Positions 61,669-64,000 of a DNA stretch of 64,000 bases are shown piece after piece. This stretch comes from Metapseudomonas boanensis. GTDB lineage: Bacteria > Pseudomonadota > Gammaproteobacteria > Pseudomonadales > Pseudomonadaceae. The stretch spans positions 124,001 to 188,000 of the forward strand of contig NZ_JAGTIS010000010.1 in the NCBI RefSeq assembly GCF_018704125.1, in the 5' to 3' direction. How positions within the stretch are numbered: the stretch's first letter is position 1; each line of letters starts with the position of its first letter. A program made the position numbers and the translations under genes. The notes below the pieces were generated by a model, which had not been told where the DNA came from, searched no databases, and saw nothing but the letters and a program-made list of their open reading frames with translations.

Positions 61669-62487
61669 TCATCCATTAGTCGCGTCCTTGTAGGCAGGAT
61701 GACTTTTCTGCAGCTCCTTGAGCCGTGTCAGCGGGTCCTGTCGGTAGAACGACATGAGCTGGCGGTACACGGCAGGGTAGGCCTCATGAAGTACGTCAGG
61801 GGCGCTGAAGAAGTATTCGCTGGTGACGGCGAAGAACTCGGCTGGGTCTTCGGCGGCGTAGGGATCGATGGGGAGTTCCGCGTCGGGGTTGCGGTCCAGC
61901 TGGGCGTTCATATCGTCGTACGCGCTCTGCATCGTCAGGGCCCAGTCGGACAGGCGCATGTCGCGGTGCAGGGGCGGTAGCCCATTGGGGTCGCCATTGA
62001 GCATGTCGAGCTTGTGTGCCAGCTCGTGGATCACCAGGTTGTAGCCTGCCCAGCCCCCGCTGGCCTGGACGCCCGGCCAGGCGAGGATGACAGGGCCGCG
62101 CTGCCAGGATTCGCCGCTGCGCTCGTCGTCCCATTCGTGGACCACTCCGCTGGGATCACGATGGCGTTGTGGACTGACGAAGTCATCGGGGTAAAGGATC
62201 AGTTCGTGGAAGCCCTGGTACCAGTCCAGCTCCGGCAAGTGCAGCAGCGGTAGCTGGGCCTGGGCGGCGAGCAACAGGCGATCTTCCCGGCTCAGTTCGA
62301 CTCCAGGCAGGGCGGTAAGGTGCTTCTCATGCAGGAACAGCACGCTGCGCTCGCGCAGGCGCTGGTCATCGATGGCATCCAGCCCGTCGAGAATCGGTAA
62401 GCGCTGGCGCACCGCCGTCCAGGTCTTCGGCTCGACGGGGTTGCGCGCCAGGGTGCGCTGGCGTCGCCAGTTACGGAAGGACCACAT
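61669..62487 (-). CDS. mtfA: MtfA-like zinc metallopeptidase
   Basis: A 272-residue cytosolic peptidase of the MtfA (DgsA anti-repressor) family with HELAHKLD (His154, Glu155, His158) and a downstream Glu in EDPAEFFAVTSEYFF. In E. coli MtfA binds Mlc; the Pseudomonas role is not established. Stop codon 78 bp from ppa start; 6-bp gap to the DedA gene upstream, so co-transcribed. Confidence 0.9.
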   Translation of the reverse strand: MWSFRNWRRQRTLARNPVEPKTWTAVRQRLPILDGLDAIDDQRLRERSVLFLHEKHLTALPGVELSREDRLLLAAQAQLPLLHLPELDWYQGFHELILYPDDFVSPQRHRDPSGVVHEWDDERSGESWQRGPVILAWPGVQASGGWAGYNLVIHELAHKLDMLNGDPNGLPPLHRDMRLSDWALTMQSAYDDMNAQLDRNPDAELPIDPYAAEDPAEFFAVTSEYFFSAPDVLHEAYPAVYRQLMSFYRQDPLTRLKELQKSHPAYKDATNG

Positions 62488-62493
62488 ATGGTC

Positions 62494-63159
62494 TCAGCTG
62501 GTGTGCTCGGCGTTCTTGGCGGCTGCTCTCGGGCGCAGGTGCTGGCGGATGAACCCGATGACCATGGGCAGCAGCGAGAGACCGATGATGCCGATCACCA
62601 TGAGCGACAGGTTCTGCTTGATGAAGGGCACGTTGCCGAAGAAGAAGCCAAGGGTCACCAGGCCTCCGACCCAGAGGATCGTGCCCAGCACGCTGAAACC
62701 GAGGAAACGTGGGTAGGGCATCCGGCCGACGCCGGCAACGAAAGGCGCGAAGGTCCGGACGATGGGCAGGAAACGCGCCATGGTCACGGTCTTGCCGCCG
62801 TGACGTTCGTAGAACTCGTGGGTGCGCAGCAGGTAGTCGCGGCGGAAAATCTTCGAGTCGGGATTGCTGAACAGCCGTTCGCCGGCCGTCCGACCGATCA
62901 CATAGTTGAGGCTGTCTCCGCTGATGGCCGCAACCATAAGCAGGCCACCCAGCAGCCATGGGTCCATGGCACCGCCGGCGGCCACGGCGCCAGCGATGAA
63001 CAGCAGGGAGTCGCCAGGCAGGAAGGGCGTAACCACCAGACCCGTCTCGCAGAAGATGACCAGGAAGAGAATGGCGTAGATCCAGGTTCCGTAGTCGCTG
63101 ACCAGCATGTTCAGGTAAACGTCAAGGTGGAGGATCAGGTCGAGCAAGTTGAAGTCCAT
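62494..63159 (-). CDS. DedA-family membrane protein
   Basis: A 221-residue polytopic protein of the DedA/SNARE-associated family. Conserved [21 protein letters not shown] and the re-entrant G-R segment [49 protein letters not shown] (with [10 protein letters not shown] arginines) are present. DedA proteins act in undecaprenyl-phosphate or lipid recycling and membrane-potential homeostasis. Directly upstream of mtfA. Confidence 0.93.
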   Translation of the reverse strand: MDFNLLDLILHLDVYLNMLVSDYGTWIYAILFLVIFCETGLVVTPFLPGDSLLFIAGAVAAGGAMDPWLLGGLLMVAAISGDSLNYVIGRTAGERLFSNPDSKIFRRDYLLRTHEFYERHGGKTVTMARFLPIVRTFAPFVAGVGRMPYPRFLGFSVLGTILWVGGLVTLGFFFGNVPFIKQNLSLMVIGIIGLSLLPMVIGFIRQHLRPRAAAKNAEHTS

Positions 63160-63311
63160 GAGGCGCCTTGTGGTTTGCGGAGGCGGGGATAGGCCGGAGA
63201 TGACGCATTATAGGGGTAAGTCGCCTTCCTGGAGCGTGTCGTTGGCCAGACGGCTATCGGCATGAAGGCTGCAACTGTATCCATTGTTTTCATGATGGAG
63301 GAGAGTTGCGC

Positions 63312-64000
63312 ATGCCGTTGCAGCTCCTTGAGCACCCCGCTGTGAGCCTGGCCCAGGGGCATGGGCTGGACCTGCCCAACCAGGCGGCGCGTGCGCGCGC
63401 GACCTGGGTGGCGGGGCGACAGGGGCGCCCGCCCTTGCTCCTGGTGGCACTGCTATGGGGACGCCGGTGCATCAATGTGGTGCAGGTGCTCAATCTGTAC
63501 CTGGATGCACTGTTCGCCGATTACAGCTGTACGCCCGATGGCTGGAGCGAGGCTCAGGCGGCTCGGCAGGTGCTGGCGGCGCTCAATCTGCAACTCTTTC
63601 GCCGGCGTCGTGCCGGCGAGCCCGTGCCTGAGCTGAGTGCCGGTCTTCTGTTGGTGCAGGATGGTGAAGCGCATTTCCTCCAGGCTGGTGCGATTGGCCT
63701 GGTACGTATCCAGGGCGACGATGTGCACTGTCTGGTGGGGCGCGAGAATCCCCTGGGCGTTCAGGCTGAGTTGGCCGTGGTCCAGCACAGCCTGCCGCTG
63801 GTCAGTAACCAGCCGTTGTTGCTGGCACCGCAACCCTTGCTGGAAGTGGCCGACCTGCGAGCATTCAAGGCCAGCTGCGACGATCTCCAGCCGGGGCGAT
63901 TGGGAGCTGTGCTGGAGCCACTGCTTGGTGCCCCGGGGGCCGCGGCCATCGTGCTGCCAGGCGAGCCGGATAATTTGCCGCCGCCCAGCCCCTGTAGCCG
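63312..64000 (+). CDS. Unidentified protein, 5' part, runs off window
   Basis: An open frame from ATG 63312 to the window end (229 codons, no stop) with GGAGAG upstream. AGLLLVQDGEAHFLQAGAIGLVRIQGDDVHCLVGRENPLGVQAEL resembles the core of a PP2C-type phosphatase domain, so a degenerate phosphatase or kinase-linked N-terminal domain is possible. Coding character is good (Leu-rich, G/C third positions). Identification is tentative until the downstream part is seen. Confidence 0.5.
   Translation, partial: MPLQLLEHPAVSLAQGHGLDLPNQAARARATWVAGRQGRPPLLLVALLWGRRCINVVQVLNLYLDALFADYSCTPDGWSEAQAARQVLAALNLQLFRRRRAGEPVPELSAGLLLVQDGEAHFLQAGAIGLVRIQGDDVHCLVGRENPLGVQAELAVVQHSLPLVSNQPLLLAPQPLLEVADLRAFKASCDDLQPGRLGAVLEPLLGAPGAAAIVLPGEPDNLPPPSPCS

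Overview
The window looks like a Pseudomonas-type chromosome (GC-rich gammaproteobacterium). The evidence is the isoprenoid/riboflavin genes xseB, ispA, dxs and ribA, a ppa-mtfA-dedA block, Pseudomonas-style extragenic palindromes (a GTAGGAGC family and a GTGGGNGCGAATTCATTCGC family), and an L-hydroxyproline (lhp-type) catabolic cluster. All family calls were made by reading the translations; no database search was run.

Layout. 1-1857: ribA, a small membrane protein and a BtuF-like B12-binding protein, forward strand. 1884-8128: dxs, an epoxide-hydrolase-like enzyme and a 1092-residue single-chain acyl-CoA carboxylase, reverse. 8331-10307: a PAP2 phosphatase and a pyrroline/piperideine-2-carboxylate reductase, forward. 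10372-17370: four reverse genes forming an envelope/redox block: FadL-like porin, large secreted sulfatase with a perfect ANR/FNR box upstream, octaheme cytochrome c with HEAT/TPR tail, and a lipoprotein. 17634-29213: the hydroxyproline cluster, all reverse, in two operons: epimerase plus three-subunit D-hydroxyproline dehydrogenase, and ABC transporter, proline-racemase paralogue, deaminase and semialdehyde dehydrogenase. An AraC/PAS regulator lies between them, and both operons are preceded by copies of the same 49-nt box. 29332-30458: ispA and xseB. The usually contiguous xseB-ispA-dxs group is therefore split by about 25.5 kb.

30598-41336: TauE/SafE permease, lipoprotein, cold-shock protein, methyltransferase, a GntR/FadR regulator divergent from an amino-acid ABC transporter, a nested pair of dead insertion elements with intact target duplications, and a divergent TPR / GlxA-family pair. 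41436-41755 is a frameshifted DNA topoisomerase III relic.

41810-61044 is a probable 19.2-kb genomic island. It is bounded by a perfect 28-bp direct repeat that coincides with the ppa terminator, and a P4-type integrase sits at the right end. It carries an orphan type I-E-like CRISPR array (6 repeats, no cas genes in the window), an IrrE-type peptidase, a csrA-like relic, a citrulline/arginine hydrolase-ornithine cyclodeaminase-Lrp cluster with a dead ABC ATPase, a chemoreceptor, a basic-amino-acid-type ABC transporter, a second Lrp regulator, a saccharopine-dehydrogenase-family enzyme, a lone degenerate CRISPR repeat, a tRNA-3'-end-like fragment, a 151-bp inverted-repeat element and a small phage-like module (AlpA, two wHTH-like proteins, DUF6387, integrase). 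61063-64000 returns to core genes: ppa, mtfA, a DedA protein and the start of an unidentified protein running off the end.

The theme of the accessory DNA is uptake and breakdown of amino acids (hydroxyproline, citrulline/ornithine, probably basic amino acids) with dedicated regulators. The strongest candidates for something undescribed are the octaheme cytochrome/sulfatase/porin block, the shared operator of the hydroxyproline operons, and the ppa-terminator island with its orphan CRISPR.
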